From Mesorhizobium zhangyense (lineage in GTDB: Bacteria > Pseudomonadota > Alphaproteobacteria > Rhizobiales > Rhizobiaceae): a stretch of DNA of 64,000 nt. The notes under the pieces are model-generated. The model was not told the DNA's origin, did not search any database, and saw nothing but the letters and a program-made list of their open reading frames with translations. Of the stretch, positions 1 to 7,570 are shown in pieces. The DNA lies in NCBI RefSeq assembly GCF_011045115.1, contig NZ_JAAKZG010000001.1:1-64000 (forward strand). Reading direction: 5' to 3'. The position numbers were made by a program, and so were the translations under genes. Positions within the stretch are counted from its first letter, which is position 1. Each line of letters begins with the position of its first letter.

Positions 1-112
1 TGGAGGCGTCGTCCCAGCATCAAACCTCTCCTCAAGCGACAGGAAATCCCCGCCATCAAAAAAATCCTTCCATCACCCAAAGGATTATCGAATAGCTTTC
101 GTCTCAGGAACG

Positions 113-676
113 ATGATGGCGATGACGTTGGATGAGGGCGAGGCCACCGATGCCGATCTGATCGGGCGGGCGCGCGATGGCGACAGGCAGGCTTTCGGCG
201 AACTCGTCGAGAGGCACTATGATTTCGTGCATCGCGTCGCCTGGCGCTGGTGCGGTCGAAAAACCGACGCCGAAGACATCGCCCAGGAAGTCTGCACCCG
301 GCTTGGCCGTGCCATCCGAGACTATCGCGGCGGCGGTGCCTTCACGACCTGGCTCTATGCCATGACCCTGAACGCGGCGCGCGACATGGTGCGCAAGAAC
401 GCCCGCGAGAGGGCCAAGACCGAAGCGTTTGGCGTTCACGCGCTGATTGCGGGCGAGGCGACGGCTGAGCCGGAAGATCAGGCGGAAGCGCTCTGGGCGG
501 CGGTGCGACAACTGCCGGACAAGCAGCGCGAGGCGGTTCTGCTGGTTTATGGCGAAGGCCTGAGCCATGCGGCGGCCGCCGATGCCATGGCCTGCGCCGA
601 GGCGACGGTTTCCTGGCATATCCATGAAGCGAAGAAACGGCTGAAGCTCATCATGCGCCCGGCCGGGGAAGATTGA
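113..676 (+). CDS. RNA polymerase sigma factor, ECF family
   Basis: Encodes about 187 residues with the two-domain layout of extracytoplasmic-function sigma factors. Region 2 lies at about residues 15-85 (LIGRARDGD, RHYDFVHRVAW, DAEDIAQEV, FTTWLYAMTLNAARD). Region 4 lies at about 125-178 (LPDKQREAVLLVYGEGLSH, ATVSWHIHEAKKRL). It would redirect RNA polymerase to a small regulon, usually including its own operon. Several in-frame ATGs cluster at 113, 116 and 122; the short AGGAA at about 106-110 suits 116 slightly better than 113. The stop falls 2 bp before the next gene's ATG, so the two are co-transcribed and the downstream membrane protein is the natural candidate for its regulator. No zinc-binding anti-sigma gene is adjacent. 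Confidence 0.9.
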   Translation: MMAMTLDEGEATDADLIGRARDGDRQAFGELVERHYDFVHRVAWRWCGRKTDAEDIAQEVCTRLGRAIRDYRGGGAFTTWLYAMTLNAARDMVRKNARERAKTEAFGVHALIAGEATAEPEDQAEALWAAVRQLPDKQREAVLLVYGEGLSHAAAADAMACAEATVSWHIHEAKKRLKLIMRPAGED

Positions 677-678
677 TC

Positions 679-2730
679 ATGGTCGACGACAACGAACTCA
701 ACCGGCTGCGCGACAGTGCCGTGCCGAAGCCGAGCGCGGACGCCAGGGCGCGCGCGCTTAACGCTGCCTTCGAAGCCTTCGACGAGAAAAAAACATCACC
801 TGCCACCCAAGGATCGCAGCCAAGCCTTCGTCTCACTGACCGGATACACAAACTCTGGAGTGAGATGATGCAGAAGAAACTTTACGCCGCACCCGCACTT
901 GCCGGGCTCGTTGCCCTGCCGGTCGCCGGCTATATGACATTCCAGCTTGTCGAGAACTCGCCGTTCGATTTCGGCACGGAGCGCAAGGTGAGCGAGCCGC
1001 GTGAACGTGTCGATCAGCCGGCAACGGTTCAACAGGCTCCCGTCGAAGCCGAGCAGGACAAGGATGAGGTCCGCGACGCGCTTGCCAAGCCTGCCGCTTC
1101 CCAGCAGGAGCCGGCGCTTTCCGCCAGCGAGGCCACGCCGCAAGCCGCAGGGGGCAGCGCGCCGCCCAGCCCGGCGGTTGTAGCGCGGTCGAAGGGGATC
1201 GTGGCCAATCAGAATGCCGCCGACAGCACTACGCTGATGGTAGAGCCGCAGGCGATCATGCCGGCCCCGGCGGATGTCTACGCGCCGTCCGAGGCTTCCA
1301 ATGACCGCGTCCAGAAGTTCGACACCAATCCGATCCATTCGGCCAAGCAAGACCCGGTCTCGACCTTCTCGATCGATGTCGACACGGCGTCCTACTCCTT
1401 CGTTCGCCGCTCGCTGAAGGAGGGCGTCCTGCCGCAGCCCGACACGGTTCGCGTCGAGGAGATGATCAATTACTTCCCTTACGACTGGGCCGGGCCGGAC
1501 TCTGCTGCGACGCCGTTCAACTCCACCGTCACGGTCATGCCGACGCCGTGGAACGAGAACACCAAGCTCATGCATATCGCCATCAAGGGCTATGACGTGA
1601 AGCCGGCCGAGCAGCCCAAGGCCAATCTCGTCTTCCTGATCGACGTTTCGGGTTCGATGAACGAGCCCGACAAGCTCCCGCTGCTGCAATCGGCGTTCCG
1701 GCTGCTGGTCAACAGGCTGGGGCCGGACGATACGGTGTCGATCGTCACCTATGCCGGGGAGGCCGGCACGGTGCTGGAACCGACCGTCGGTTCGGACAAG
1801 GTGAAAATCCTCGAGGCCATCGACAGGCTGCAGCCGGGCGGTTCGACCGCAGGTGCGGCGGGCATTGCTGAGGCCTACAGGCTCGCCCAAAAGTCCTTCA
1901 TCAAGGATGGCATCAACCGGGTCATGCTTGCGACCGACGGCGATTTCAATGTCGGCCAGAGCGACGATGACGACCTGAAGCGCATCATCGAGGAGAAGCG
2001 CAAATCCGGCATATTCCTGTCAGTGTTCGGCTTCGGCCGCGGCAATCTCAACGACCAGATGATGCAGACCATCGCCCAGAACGGCAACGGCACCGCAGCC
2101 TATATCGATACGCTGGCCGAGGCCGAGAAGGTGCTGGTGCAGGACGCGGGTTCGACCCTGTTTCCGATCGCCAAGGACGTAAAAATCCAGGTCGAGTTCA
2201 ATCCGGAAAAAGTCTCCGAGTATCGGCTGATCGGCTATGAGACCCGCGCGCTGAAGCGCGAGGATTTCAACAACGACCGTGTCGATGCTGGCGAAATCGG
2301 CTCCGGGCATTCGGTGACGGCGGTCTACGAGATTACGCCGAAGGGCAGCCCGGCACAGGCGGTGGACGATCTGCGCTATGGCGAGGCTAAGACCGACAAT
2401 GCGACCGGTGTCGCCAATGCCGACGAATATGCCTTCGTGAAGATCCGCTACAAGCTGCCTGACGGCGACGTTTCCAAACTCATCACCACGCCGGTGACTT
2501 CGGCCAACGAAGTGGGCGCGTTCGATGATGCCAGCGACGACCAGCGGTTTTCCGTGGCAGTCGCGGCTTTCGGCCAGAAGCTGCGCGATGCCGACCAGAC
2601 CGTGAATTTCGGCTATGACCGCATCAGGGAGATCGCTTCGGCGGCGCGTGGAGCGGACCCGTTCGGCTACCGATCGGAGTTTCTGTCGCTGGTGCGGCTG
2701 GCGGCGGCACTCGGCGGCGGAGGGCGGTAG
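679..2730 (+). CDS. Membrane-anchored VWA-domain protein, YfbK type
   Basis: About 683 residues. A charged cytoplasmic N-terminus of about 65 residues is followed by one hydrophobic segment (about 70-90, YAAPALAGLVALPVAGYM), a Pro/Ala/Glu-rich linker, and a von Willebrand factor A domain whose MIDAS motif DVSGS is near residue 321. The C-terminal part resembles DUF3520, as in E. coli YfbK. The ATG at 679 is preferred over an upstream TTG at 673 because it lies just after the sigma gene stop. Topology (cytoplasmic tail, single span, exported VWA) resembles single-pass anti-sigma factors, but no zinc anti-sigma motif is visible in the tail. A strong intrinsic terminator follows at about 2786-2819. 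VWA domains bind partners through a metal ion; the ligand here is unknown. Confidence 0.85.
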   Translation: MVDDNELNRLRDSAVPKPSADARARALNAAFEAFDEKKTSPATQGSQPSLRLTDRIHKLWSEMMQKKLYAAPALAGLVALPVAGYMTFQLVENSPFDFGTERKVSEPRERVDQPATVQQAPVEAEQDKDEVRDALAKPAASQQEPALSASEATPQAAGGSAPPSPAVVARSKGIVANQNAADSTTLMVEPQAIMPAPADVYAPSEASNDRVQKFDTNPIHSAKQDPVSTFSIDVDTASYSFVRRSLKEGVLPQPDTVRVEEMINYFPYDWAGPDSAATPFNSTVTVMPTPWNENTKLMHIAIKGYDVKPAEQPKANLVFLIDVSGSMNEPDKLPLLQSAFRLLVNRLGPDDTVSIVTYAGEAGTVLEPTVGSDKVKILEAIDRLQPGGSTAGAAGIAEAYRLAQKSFIKDGINRVMLATDGDFNVGQSDDDDLKRIIEEKRKSGIFLSVFGFGRGNLNDQMMQTIAQNGNGTAAYIDTLAEAEKVLVQDAGSTLFPIAKDVKIQVEFNPEKVSEYRLIGYETRALKREDFNNDRVDAGEIGSGHSVTAVYEITPKGSPAQAVDDLRYGEAKTDNATGVANADEYAFVKIRYKLPDGDVSKLITTPVTSANEVGAFDDASDDQRFSVAVAAFGQKLRDADQTVNFGYDRIREIASAARGADPFGYRSEFLSLVRLAAALGGGGR

Positions 2731-2785
2731 CGCAGTGATGCGCCAGCCTTTGAGAGGGCGATACACCGAAGAAAGCTTACTGAAA

Positions 2786-2819
2786 GGCCGGCGAGGGAAA
2801 CTTCGCCGGTCTTTTTTTC
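2786..2819 (+). terminator. Intrinsic terminator of sigma/VWA operon
   Basis: A 7-bp GC-rich stem CCGGCGA (2788-2794) pairs with TCGCCGG (2803-2809), with possible extra G-U and G-C pairs. It is followed by an uninterrupted T tract at 2812-2818. It lies 55 bp past the VWA stop and ends the sigma/VWA transcript before the padR promoter region. Confidence 0.85.
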
Positions 2820-2860
2820 TCGTGAGATCAATGGCTTGTGAGATTTCTGGATTTCGTTTC

Positions 2861-2903
2861 AAAGATGTATCTTGTAAAAGATATATCTTTTGATAGATAT
2901 ATC
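2861..2903 (+). promoter_or_regulatory. Three phased GATRTATC octamers upstream of padR
   Basis: Self-complementary octamers GATGTATC (2864-2871, one mismatch), GATATATC (2880-2887) and GATATATC (2896-2903) start exactly 16 bp apart. The central one is extended to a 16-bp perfect palindrome at 2876-2891. They end 32 bp before the padR start, where a repressor would block transcription. PadR proteins bind short AT-rich palindromes, so autoregulation is a reasonable inference. Confidence 0.7.
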
Positions 2904-2935
2904 GCATGAAACACAAAATCTGGAGAGACACTCAA

Positions 2936-3541
2936 ATGTTCAATCATCCCCACAATCACGAAAAACGCTGCGGCGGTTGGTTCATGTCCGGCGGGCCGGA
3001 TGGCGGCAAGGGCGGCGGCCGCTTCGGCCGTGGCGGCGGCGGTGGAGGCGGCCGGTTCGGCCGTCACCGCGGCGGCCCGTTCGGCGGGCGCGGCCCGCGC
3101 ATGTTCGATCCCGGCGCGCTGCGTCTGTTCGTTCTCGGCCTGATCGCCGAGGAGCCTCGCCACGGCTACGACATCATCAAGGCGCTGGAAGCGAAGTTCC
3201 AGGGCGCCTACAGCCCGAGCCCGGGCGCGATCTATCCGATGCTGCAGATGCTGGAGGAGGCCGATCTGGTCATCTCCGAGACGAACGGCAACAAACGGCT
3301 CTATTCGATCACCGAGCAGGGCAAGGCCTATCTCGCCGAGCACGCCGCCGAACTCGACAAGATCAACGCGCAGCTTGACGAGGCTTCGGCCGAGGTCAAC
3401 GGCGTGGCGCTTGGCGACGAGGTTCGTGCGCTGGCACAGGCCATCTTCGGCCGGTTGCGTGGCGGCGAGCTAAGCGCCGGGCAGGCCGAGAAGGCGCTGG
3501 AGATACTGCGCAAAGCACGGCTGGATCTCGAAGGCCTGTAA
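2936..3541 (+). CDS. PadR-family transcriptional regulator with Gly/Arg-rich N-terminus
   Basis: The ATG at 2936 is chosen because GGAGAG sits at 2922-2927 with 8-bp spacing; an in-frame ATG at 2906 lacks this and lies next to the operator-like repeats. The 201-residue protein begins with roughly 45 residues dominated by Gly, Arg and Phe. A PadR winged-helix domain then follows (about 48-125): LRLFVLGLIAEEPRHGYDII, SPGAIYPMLQMLEE, and the wing-like GNKRLYSITEQGKAYL. A C-terminal helical region probably dimerises. PadR proteins repress genes in response to small molecules, and many autoregulate. No neighbouring effector gene is obvious, so the signal is unknown. A bidirectional terminator separates it from convergent bmt. 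Confidence 0.9.
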   Translation: MFNHPHNHEKRCGGWFMSGGPDGGKGGGRFGRGGGGGGGRFGRHRGGPFGGRGPRMFDPGALRLFVLGLIAEEPRHGYDIIKALEAKFQGAYSPSPGAIYPMLQMLEEADLVISETNGNKRLYSITEQGKAYLAEHAAELDKINAQLDEASAEVNGVALGDEVRALAQAIFGRLRGGELSAGQAEKALEILRKARLDLEGL

Positions 3542-3558
3542 AGCGCAGACCTGAAATG

Positions 3559-3596
3559 AAAAAGGCCCTTCCGTGGATCACGGAAGGGCCTTTTCT
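3559..3596. terminator. Bidirectional intrinsic terminator between padR and bmt
   Basis: A long perfect stem, AAAAGGCCCTTCCGTG pairing with its complement at 3579-3594, has a 4-nt loop (ATCA or similar). A-rich and T-rich flanks let it terminate both the padR transcript and the convergent bmt transcript. Confidence 0.9.
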
Positions 3597-3616
3597 TATG
3601 CGTTATCCGCTGTGGG

Positions 3617-4639
3617 TTATGCGCGGCTGCGGCGGCGCTCGCGACGGGCTTCGGCGCTTTCGCCAGTGCCGCCGCTCTGGTCGGCGGTCTTGTTGCGCAG
3701 CGGGCCGATGCGCTCGACGATCGCCTCGACCGTCGGGCGTTCTCCCTTGTGATGGCCGTCGAGCGCCTTGCGCATGGCGGCCAGATGCTCGAACGAGGTG
3801 CCGCAGCAACCGCCGATGATCTTTGCACCGCTGTCGACGGCAAGGCGGACATAGTCGGCCATCAGTTCGGGCGTGCCGGAATAATGGATTTCCGTGCCGC
3901 GAAATTCCGGAATGCCGCAATTGCCTTTGACGATCACGGTTGCATCCGGCCTGGCCTCGGTCATGTCGAGCAACGACGACAGGATGTCGGAAGCGCCAAC
4001 GCCGCAATTGGCGCCGACCCCGACCGGGCCCTGCGGCAAGCCTTCGGAAACGCCGTGAATGTCTTTCGGTGCCAGCCCCATCATCGAACGTCCGGCCGTG
4101 TCGAAGGAAACCGTATAGGTGTAGGGCATGCCGGCATCGATTGCCGCCTGCGCCGCCGCCTTGGCCTCGTCGGGCGCGGACATTGTTTCGATCCAGGCGA
4201 TTTCCGCGCCGCCTTCCTTCAAACCCTTGATCTGCTCGGCGAAAGCCTCGACGGCTTCGTCATAGGTCATGGCGCCAAGCGGCACGAGAAGTTCGCCGGT
4301 CGGGCCGACCGAGCCTGCAACGATGACCTTGCGACCGGCCTTGTCGGCGACAGCGCGGGCGATCTCGGCGGCGCGCTTGTTCAGTTCGTGAACGCGGTCC
4401 TGTGCATGATGCAGCTTCAGCCGGTGACGGGTGCCGCCGAAGGAATTGGTCAGGATGATGTCGGCGCCGGCGTCGACGAAGTTCTGGTGCAGTGCCGTGA
4501 TCTTTTCAGGCGCGGTCTCGTTCCAGAGCTCCGGTGCTTCGCCGGCCTCCAGCCCCATGCCGAACAAGTTCGTGCCCGTGGCACCGTCGGCCAGAAGCAC
4601 GCCTTTTTCTGCGAGCAGTGCGTCAATGGGGTTGATCAT
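3617..4639 (-). CDS. bmt: Betaine-homocysteine S-methyltransferase (Bmt)
   Basis: A 340-residue homocysteine S-methyltransferase of the TIM-barrel, zinc-dependent type. It opens with LLADGATGTNLF and keeps the zinc cysteines of this family: a Cys in VGANCGVGASD and the CC pair in IIGGCCGTSFEHL. Enzymes of this class move a methyl group from glycine betaine (some also from sulfonium donors) to homocysteine, giving methionine; the rhizobial member is usually called Bmt. A SahR-like palindrome lies 35 bp upstream of the start. The cytoplasmic enzyme fits a neighbourhood rich in methylated-osmolyte enzymes, including the MttB and dimethylglycine-dehydrogenase-like genes about 6-11 kb away. The exact methyl donor cannot be fixed from sequence. 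Confidence 0.85.
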   Translation of the reverse strand: MINPIDALLAEKGVLLADGATGTNLFGMGLEAGEAPELWNETAPEKITALHQNFVDAGADIILTNSFGGTRHRLKLHHAQDRVHELNKRAAEIARAVADKAGRKVIVAGSVGPTGELLVPLGAMTYDEAVEAFAEQIKGLKEGGAEIAWIETMSAPDEAKAAAQAAIDAGMPYTYTVSFDTAGRSMMGLAPKDIHGVSEGLPQGPVGVGANCGVGASDILSSLLDMTEARPDATVIVKGNCGIPEFRGTEIHYSGTPELMADYVRLAVDSGAKIIGGCCGTSFEHLAAMRKALDGHHKGERPTVEAIVERIGPLRNKTADQSGGTGESAEARRERRRSRA

Positions 4640-4673
4640 AGGAGTGCGCCTTCAGGAAATATTACTGAGATAA

Positions 4674-4697
4674 GGATATAAAGAAGTCTTTATGTCC
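4674..4697 (-). promoter_or_regulatory. SahR-like palindrome upstream of bmt
   Basis: A 24-bp near-perfect inverted repeat with a core of ATAAAGA-N-N-TCTTTAT type (arms GGATATAAAG and CTTTATGTCC, one mismatch). It sits 35 bp upstream of the bmt start. I recall this pattern as the operator of SahR, the S-adenosylhomocysteine-responsive repressor of methionine-cycle genes in alphaproteobacteria. Assignment rests on memory of the motif. Confidence 0.6.
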
Positions 4698-4744
4698 AGT
4701 CAAGGAAGCGCGCCAAACTGCAAGGCTGGAATGCTGCGGGCAGG

Positions 4745-5350
4745 TCACGGCAGCCGGGAAGTGACCTCGATCTCGATTTCGGTGCAGATCCCGCCATTCG
4801 TCGGGTGATCATCTACCGAACAGGCCGTCACCACGATCAGTAGGTCGAGTTCGGCGCGCAAGGTCACATAGCCGCCCGGCGGATTGATCGAGGCGTAGAC
4901 GTCGAGATGGCCGTCGGGCTCCGGCAGAGAATTCTGGAAGAAGTCGACCGGATCGGGACAGAAGGGCAGGTCTATGCCTTCGCGCGCAAGCGCATTCAGC
5001 ATGTTGTCCTGGCAATTCGGGTGATCGGTAAAGCCCGCGCGCTCATAGAGCGCGGGGTTGCAGGCCGGAAACAGCATGTCATGCGGGCCGGGCGAACCGT
5101 CTTCGATCAAGGTCAGCATCGGCACGCCATTGGCGCTGTAGAAATGCTGTCCGGCGGAGGGGAACAGCGTTTCGTTGATGTCGCGCGTGTGCGACGTGCT
5201 CAGCCAGTCGAGCTTGCCTTCGGTCGTGAACGCCCACAGGTCGGCCACCTGCTGTCCCTTGGGATCGATGACGCGAATGAGATCGCCGCGCGACACGCGG
5301 ATGGAGCGCCCGGACTGCGGCGGGACAACGAGATGGCGAGGGGCTTGCAT
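4745..5350 (-). CDS. DUF1989 protein, urea carboxylase-associated family
   Basis: A 201-residue soluble protein. It carries family hallmarks of DUF1989: the N-terminal VSRGDLIRVIDPKGQQVADLW, the middle segment FPACNPALYERAG...NCQDN, and DPVDFFQN. Members are found beside urea carboxylase and amino-acid catabolic genes and are thought to be metal-binding; a biochemical role is established for few of them. Here no urea carboxylase is adjacent. It is followed upstream by an XRE regulator on the same strand with about 80 bp between them, so the two could form one unit or the regulator could control it. Function is not assigned beyond the family. Confidence 0.8.
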   Translation of the reverse strand: MQAPRHLVVPPQSGRSIRVSRGDLIRVIDPKGQQVADLWAFTTEGKLDWLSTSHTRDINETLFPSAGQHFYSANGVPMLTLIEDGSPGPHDMLFPACNPALYERAGFTDHPNCQDNMLNALAREGIDLPFCPDPVDFFQNSLPEPDGHLDVYASINPPGGYVTLRAELDLLIVVTACSVDDHPTNGGICTEIEIEVTSRLP

Positions 5351-5432
5351 GAGACGTCCTGAGCGAAAGCGAAGGAGCCATATCTACGCGCCGGATAAGG
5401 AAACTCAACCCAAATGGGATCGTGATCAGTCT

Positions 5433-6287
5433 TCAGGCGTGGCTGGCAACAGGCATTTCAGCAAGTTTGCGCGCAAAGCCGGCCGCTTCGTGCGCGTTGA
5501 TTTCGGCGCCGCGGATCAGATTGTCGAAATGGCGGGTCAGCGTGCGGACCGGGGCCGTGGCGTTCAACACCAGATACATATCGCCGACATAGATCGCCGC
5601 GCGGTAAGGCCCGAAGATTGTGTAGGGCACGGAATAGCGCATGCGCCCATCGTAGAGGAACAGGCGGAATGTCGGATAAAGATCGTCGAGCAGCGTTGCC
5701 ATGTGGTTTAGTTGGTCGCGACGCTCCTGTTCGGAAAAGCCGCTCCACACGCCCATGCCGGCGGCGAAGATCTCCAGCGTGTGCCGCGGCATGCACACTT
5801 CCATGTCGGTTTCCGGACGCCGGTTGTAGTCGATCCGGTATTGCGTCTCGCCAGCCTGTGACTGACGGCTCTTGTTGGTGATGTCTGCCTCATAATCGAC
5901 CAGCGCGTCCGTGCGCAGAAGGTCCGGGATGCCGGCGGGCACGTAGCGAATCTTCGTGCCGGCCGCTTCGGCATGCCATTTGGCCAGCAAAGTGCGGTCG
6001 AAGCCGCCTGAGCCTTCCTCGATCTCAAGACTGGCGCGGATTTCACCGGTCAGCCCCTCATCCTGGCTAAGGCCGAGCAACCAGTCGAGCGAGACCTTGT
6101 GCTCTTCGGCAATCGTCATCAGCGTCTCGGCGCGAGGCAGCCGCGTCGTGTCTTCCGACAGGAGCTGGGAAAGGGCGGAGCGATCTATGCCCACCGATGC
6201 GGCGAAGGCCGACTGGTTCTGGCCGGATCGCTGCACCAGCGTCCTCAACCGTTCGCGAAACAGCCCGGAAAGGTCGCGTTTGTCCAA
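5433..6287 (-). CDS. XRE-family helix-turn-helix regulator
   Basis: 284 residues. An N-terminal Cro/CI-type helix-turn-helix spans about residues 9-66 (LRTLVQRSGQNQSAFAASVG, DRSALSQLLSED, HKVSLDWLLGLS). It is followed by a roughly 200-residue C-terminal region that I do not recognise; it may sense a ligand. The gene is divergent from the fatty acid desaturase at 6509. The 221-bp gap holds two short inverted repeats, at 6386-6403 and 6451-6468, plausible operators for this protein or for the desaturase. The DUF1989 gene lies downstream on the same strand. Control of the desaturase is inference from position only. Confidence 0.8.
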   Translation of the reverse strand: MDKRDLSGLFRERLRTLVQRSGQNQSAFAASVGIDRSALSQLLSEDTTRLPRAETLMTIAEEHKVSLDWLLGLSQDEGLTGEIRASLEIEEGSGGFDRTLLAKWHAEAAGTKIRYVPAGIPDLLRTDALVDYEADITNKSRQSQAGETQYRIDYNRRPETDMEVCMPRHTLEIFAAGMGVWSGFSEQERRDQLNHMATLLDDLYPTFRLFLYDGRMRYSVPYTIFGPYRAAIYVGDMYLVLNATAPVRTLTRHFDNLIRGAEINAHEAAGFARKLAEMPVASHA

Positions 6288-6385
6288 GAGGGTGCTCCCG
6301 TGAGGCAGAATTTTGCGCGCGCAACGCTATTCAACGCAGGCAACGATGAGATTGTTCCGCTTGTTTGTTTATAATTCACAACATA

Positions 6386-6468
6386 TGCGCATCAATAAGC
6401 GCAATATCAACACTCTGTGCACATTGTCGCGTTGAATCTTGTCATCACTACTGACAGCATAGTGTCAG
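6386..6468. promoter_or_regulatory. Two inverted repeats in the XRE/desaturase divergent region
   Basis: TGCGC (6386-6390) and GCGCA (6399-6403) form one interrupted palindrome with flanking ATAT-like bases. CTGACA (6451-6456) and TGTCAG (6463-6468) form a second with a 6-bp spacer. The first lies about 100 bp upstream of the regulator start; the second lies 41 bp upstream of the desaturase start. They are candidate operators; no confident -35/-10 pair was assigned. Confidence 0.4.
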
Positions 6469-6508
6469 GAATCATTCGATTCCGGCGCTGGGGGCAGTGG
6501 TCGAGGGC

Positions 6509-7522
6509 ATGGCATACAAAAAAAGCATACGGCGAAACGGCACGCCGGCAATCGAATGGCCGACAATAGTGCTCATCACAGCCACTTACGGCTCCTGGGC
6601 GGGAGCCTGTTTCTTCCTCTGGCCGAACTATCCGGTTCTGGCGCTTCTGGTTCTGGCCTTCATTCTCGCCATGCAGTCCTCGCTCATGCACGAGGCTTCG
6701 CACGGCCACCCCACGCGAAAATCCTGGGTCAATGAATTGCTGGTCGGCCTGCCGATCGGCCTGGTCTATCCCTTCCGCCGTTTCAAATTGCTGCATCTGC
6801 GCCATCATGCGGACGAGAGCCTGACCGATCCGTTCGACGATCCGGAAAGCTATTACCAGTCCTTCTGGAAACATGAGGAACTGCCGCGCTGGCTGAAGAC
6901 GCTGCTTTCCATCAACAACACGATGGTCGGCCGCTTCGTTCTCGGGCCGGCGCTCGGCACCGTTGGCTTCCTGCTGGAGGAGGCGAGGCTGATCGCTGCC
7001 GGCGACCGGGCCGTGCGCAAGGCGTGGCTGCTGCATGCCGCTGGTCTCGCCATCGTACTGCCGCTCGTGACCGAGGTCTTCGGCATTCCGTTCTGGCTCT
7101 ATGTGCTGGTGCCGGTGTGGCTCGGACAGTCCTTCATTTCGCTGCGCACTTTTGCCGAGCATCAGTGGTCGGAGCGGCCGGACGGGCGCACCATCATCAT
7201 CGAGCGCTCGCCCTTCGCCTTCCTGTTCCTCAACAACAATCTTCATCTTGTTCATCACAAGAGCCCGACCATCCCCTGGTATCGGCTGCCAAAACTGTTC
7301 CGTGAGCGGCGCGACGAATGGATCGCGATGAACAAGGGCTATGTGTTTCCGAACTATCTGTCGCTCCTTAGGGAATACGCCTTCCGCGCCAAGGAGCCTG
7401 TAGTGCACCCCGCACTTCGGCGTGCGCCGGAGGCCGGCCGTGCGTTCCAGCCGCGTGTGCGTGGCCGTTCGGTGAATGGGCTGGGCACGATCCCTGTGCC
7501 GGCCGAGCCGCCGAAGGAATAG
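6509..7522 (+). CDS. Membrane fatty acid desaturase
   Basis: About 337 residues with several hydrophobic segments (VLITATYGSWAGACFFLW, YPVLALLVLAFILAM, WLLHAAGLAIVLPLV). The three histidine boxes of the membrane di-iron desaturase superfamily are present: HEASHGH near residue 60, HLRHH near 95, and NNLHLVHH near 240. It would insert a double bond into, or otherwise hydroxylate, a lipid-linked or carotenoid-like chain using O2 and an electron donor. The start is uncertain: a GTG at 6497 and the ATG at 6509 are both possible, neither with an ideal ribosome site. The divergent XRE regulator is the likely controller. The C-terminal 40 residues are Pro/Arg-rich and not part of the catalytic fold. 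Confidence 0.85.
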   Translation: MAYKKSIRRNGTPAIEWPTIVLITATYGSWAGACFFLWPNYPVLALLVLAFILAMQSSLMHEASHGHPTRKSWVNELLVGLPIGLVYPFRRFKLLHLRHHADESLTDPFDDPESYYQSFWKHEELPRWLKTLLSINNTMVGRFVLGPALGTVGFLLEEARLIAAGDRAVRKAWLLHAAGLAIVLPLVTEVFGIPFWLYVLVPVWLGQSFISLRTFAEHQWSERPDGRTIIIERSPFAFLFLNNNLHLVHHKSPTIPWYRLPKLFRERRDEWIAMNKGYVFPNYLSLLREYAFRAKEPVVHPALRRAPEAGRAFQPRVRGRSVNGLGTIPVPAEPPKE

Positions 7523-7570
7523 GCTGATTTCCGCCTTGCCATTGCTGACCTGATCGGCGGAGATGACGCC

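Noticed and set aside
796-1890. 364-codon minus-strand frame opposite the VWA gene
   Set aside because: The VWA reading frame has a clear MIDAS motif; the antisense is Arg/His-rich with no domain.
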